5,492 nt of DNA, taken from positions 1-5,492 of the forward strand of contig NZ_JAIFKJ010000277.1 in NCBI RefSeq assembly GCF_019695415.1, given 5' to 3'. The notes under the pieces were generated by a model that searched no databases, was not told the origin of the DNA, and saw only the letters and a list, made by a program, of their open reading frames with translations. A program made the position numbers and the translations under genes. This document shows positions 4,689 to 5,492 of the stretch, piece after piece (the first letter of the stretch is position 1; every line of letters begins with the position of its first letter). Source of the DNA: Thiohalocapsa sp. (GTDB lineage: Bacteria; Pseudomonadota; Gammaproteobacteria; Chromatiales; Chromatiaceae).

Positions 4689-5492
4689 TCACAGCTCGCC
4701 GTTGAAGGCGCGGGACTGGAGGGAGGCGAAGAGGGTGTCCAGCTCGGCGAGGTGGGTGCGGAGGCGGGCCTTCTGGCGCTCGATGGATTCGACGATGGTG
4801 GCGAAGCGGTGTTGGAGGCTGGCCGGCGGAACGGGAAACACAATCGAGCCGAGTAATTTCTGGTTCAACTTGTATGTGCCATTTGTCGTCCGCACTCCAC
4901 TCTCAATTTGGTTTCGGACACGATCACTTCTCCATATACTTTGCAAGTAAGGAGGCGTTAGGCGCTCGGAGTTGATTGTCACGCCGATCATTGTGTCAGG
5001 GAAGCAAACGCTTTCGTCGTCCCGATCTGGGAATGCAGCGGTTCCAACAAGCTTCTTGTTTCCGTTACCTCTGCATATCAGAAAGGTGTTAGTAGATACT
5101 CTTTGCAGCAGCGAGGGGTCTTTGTCGAATCGAGCTTCTTTTCTCGCCGTGAAGTCAAAGCCGCCGCCGGTGATCGCCGACAACGTGAGGACTGCACCTT
5201 CGACCGTTCCTCTACTTGATGGCGACAGTCCATTCCGGAAGCTGCTGGCGCCTAGCTGCCCGAAAGCTTCCTCCTCCCACCCCATCGGATTCGTCACAGG
5301 ATCGCCGAACATCTCCAGGAAGGTCGATTGCAGCAGCGTGTCGAGCTGGGCGAGGGACTCCCGGCGCTTGGCCCGCAGGTTGTCCGCCGCATCCAGTATT
5401 GCCGCAATCCGTTTCTGCCCGGGGAGGGCCGGGGCCGGAATTTCCAGCTTCTTGAATTTGGGGATTTTGAAGCTGGATTGGTTACCCGAGTG
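4689..5492 (-). CDS. hsdS: Type I restriction-modification specificity subunit, 3' part (partial)
   Basis: HsdS sets the DNA target of both methylation and restriction. The visible 267 residues lack the first target-recognition domain, which lies beyond the right edge. The frame is open to the edge. The first internal ATG (5312) falls inside the conserved EMFGDP motif and is not the start. Visible residues 1-71 are the central conserved region: IPAPALPGQKRIAAILDAAD, then KRRESLAQLDTLLQS, FLEMFGDPVTNP. About residues 72-219 are the second recognition domain, ending GTYKLNQKLLGSIVFPVP. Residues 220-267 are the C-terminal conserved helix (PPASLQHRFATIVESIERQK, ending SLQSRAFNGEL). The two conserved regions repeat each other (AQLDTLLQS and AELDTLFAS), as expected for HsdS pseudo-symmetry. 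The second recognition domain is lower in GC (about 48% by hand count at 4861-4980) than the hsdR coding DNA, which suits exchange of recognition domains between strains. The target sequence cannot be read from this. Confidence 0.96.
   Translation of the reverse strand, partial: HSGNQSSFKIPKFKKLEIPAPALPGQKRIAAILDAADNLRAKRRESLAQLDTLLQSTFLEMFGDPVTNPMGWEEEAFGQLGASSFRNGLSPSSRGTVEGAVLTLSAITGGGFDFTARKEARFDKDPSLLQRVSTNTFLICRGNGNKKLVGTAAFPDRDDESVCFPDTMIGVTINSERLTPPYLQSIWRSDRVRNQIESGVRTTNGTYKLNQKLLGSIVFPVPPASLQHRFATIVESIERQKARLRTHLAELDTLFASLQSRAFNGEL
4735..4752. repeat. 18-bp direct repeat flanking the HsdS second recognition domain (copy 1)
   Basis: GTGTCCAGCTCGGCGAGG here matches GTGTCGAGCTGGGCGAGG at 5338-5355 at 16 of 18 bases. 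Both encode the LDTL-containing helix of the conserved regions. The copies lie 603 bp apart, exactly 201 codons, so they are in the same frame. Confidence 0.75.
5338..5355. repeat. 18-bp direct repeat flanking the HsdS second recognition domain (copy 2)
   Basis: This is the partner of the repeat at 4735-4752, lying in the central conserved region of hsdS just upstream of the second recognition domain. The similarity follows partly from the repeated protein sequence, but identity at the DNA level is high enough to be a possible site for homologous exchange. Confidence 0.75.

Overview
The window carries most of a type I restriction-modification locus, read entirely on the minus strand from the right edge to the left. 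In transcription order it holds the 3' part of hsdS (specificity subunit, running off the right edge), about 0.5 kb of non-coding DNA with two palindromic repeat elements, a small DUF433/DUF5615 gene pair with the look of a toxin-antitoxin module, hsdR (restriction and translocation subunit, 1141 residues), a G-rich heptanucleotide tandem repeat, and possibly the first codons of one more gene at the left edge. hsdM is not in the window and would be expected beyond the right edge, upstream of hsdS.

The coding DNA is GC-rich (about 65-68% in hsdR where counted by hand). The intergenic repeats (a cluster of TTCCCACGCTCCAGC-type palindromes and a large CGCAGAGACGCAGAGG-type inverted repeat) are of a kind scattered through many environmental Proteobacteria. 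A GC-rich proteobacterium, perhaps a gammaproteobacterium, is the best guess. No marker gene confirms it.

How the parts fit: HsdS and the unseen HsdM would form the methyltransferase, and HsdR would join them for ATP-driven translocation and cleavage. The DUF433/DUF5615 pair is packed against hsdR: the two small genes overlap through a TTGA stop/start, and only 8 bases separate the second from the hsdR ATG. The module therefore appears co-transcribed with hsdR and separated from hsdS by the repeat elements. A candidate -10 box with a bulged palindrome lies just upstream of the DUF433 gene and could serve as its own promoter and operator. If so, restriction subunit expression would depend on the small module's promoter and not on that of hsdM-hsdS. 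This is the most interesting hypothesis here.

Other points of note are an HsdS second target-recognition domain lower in GC than its surroundings, a near-identical in-frame 18-bp repeat flanking that domain, a 36-bp hexanucleotide repeat inside the hsdR helicase domain, and the heptanucleotide repeat with G-quadruplex potential downstream of hsdR.
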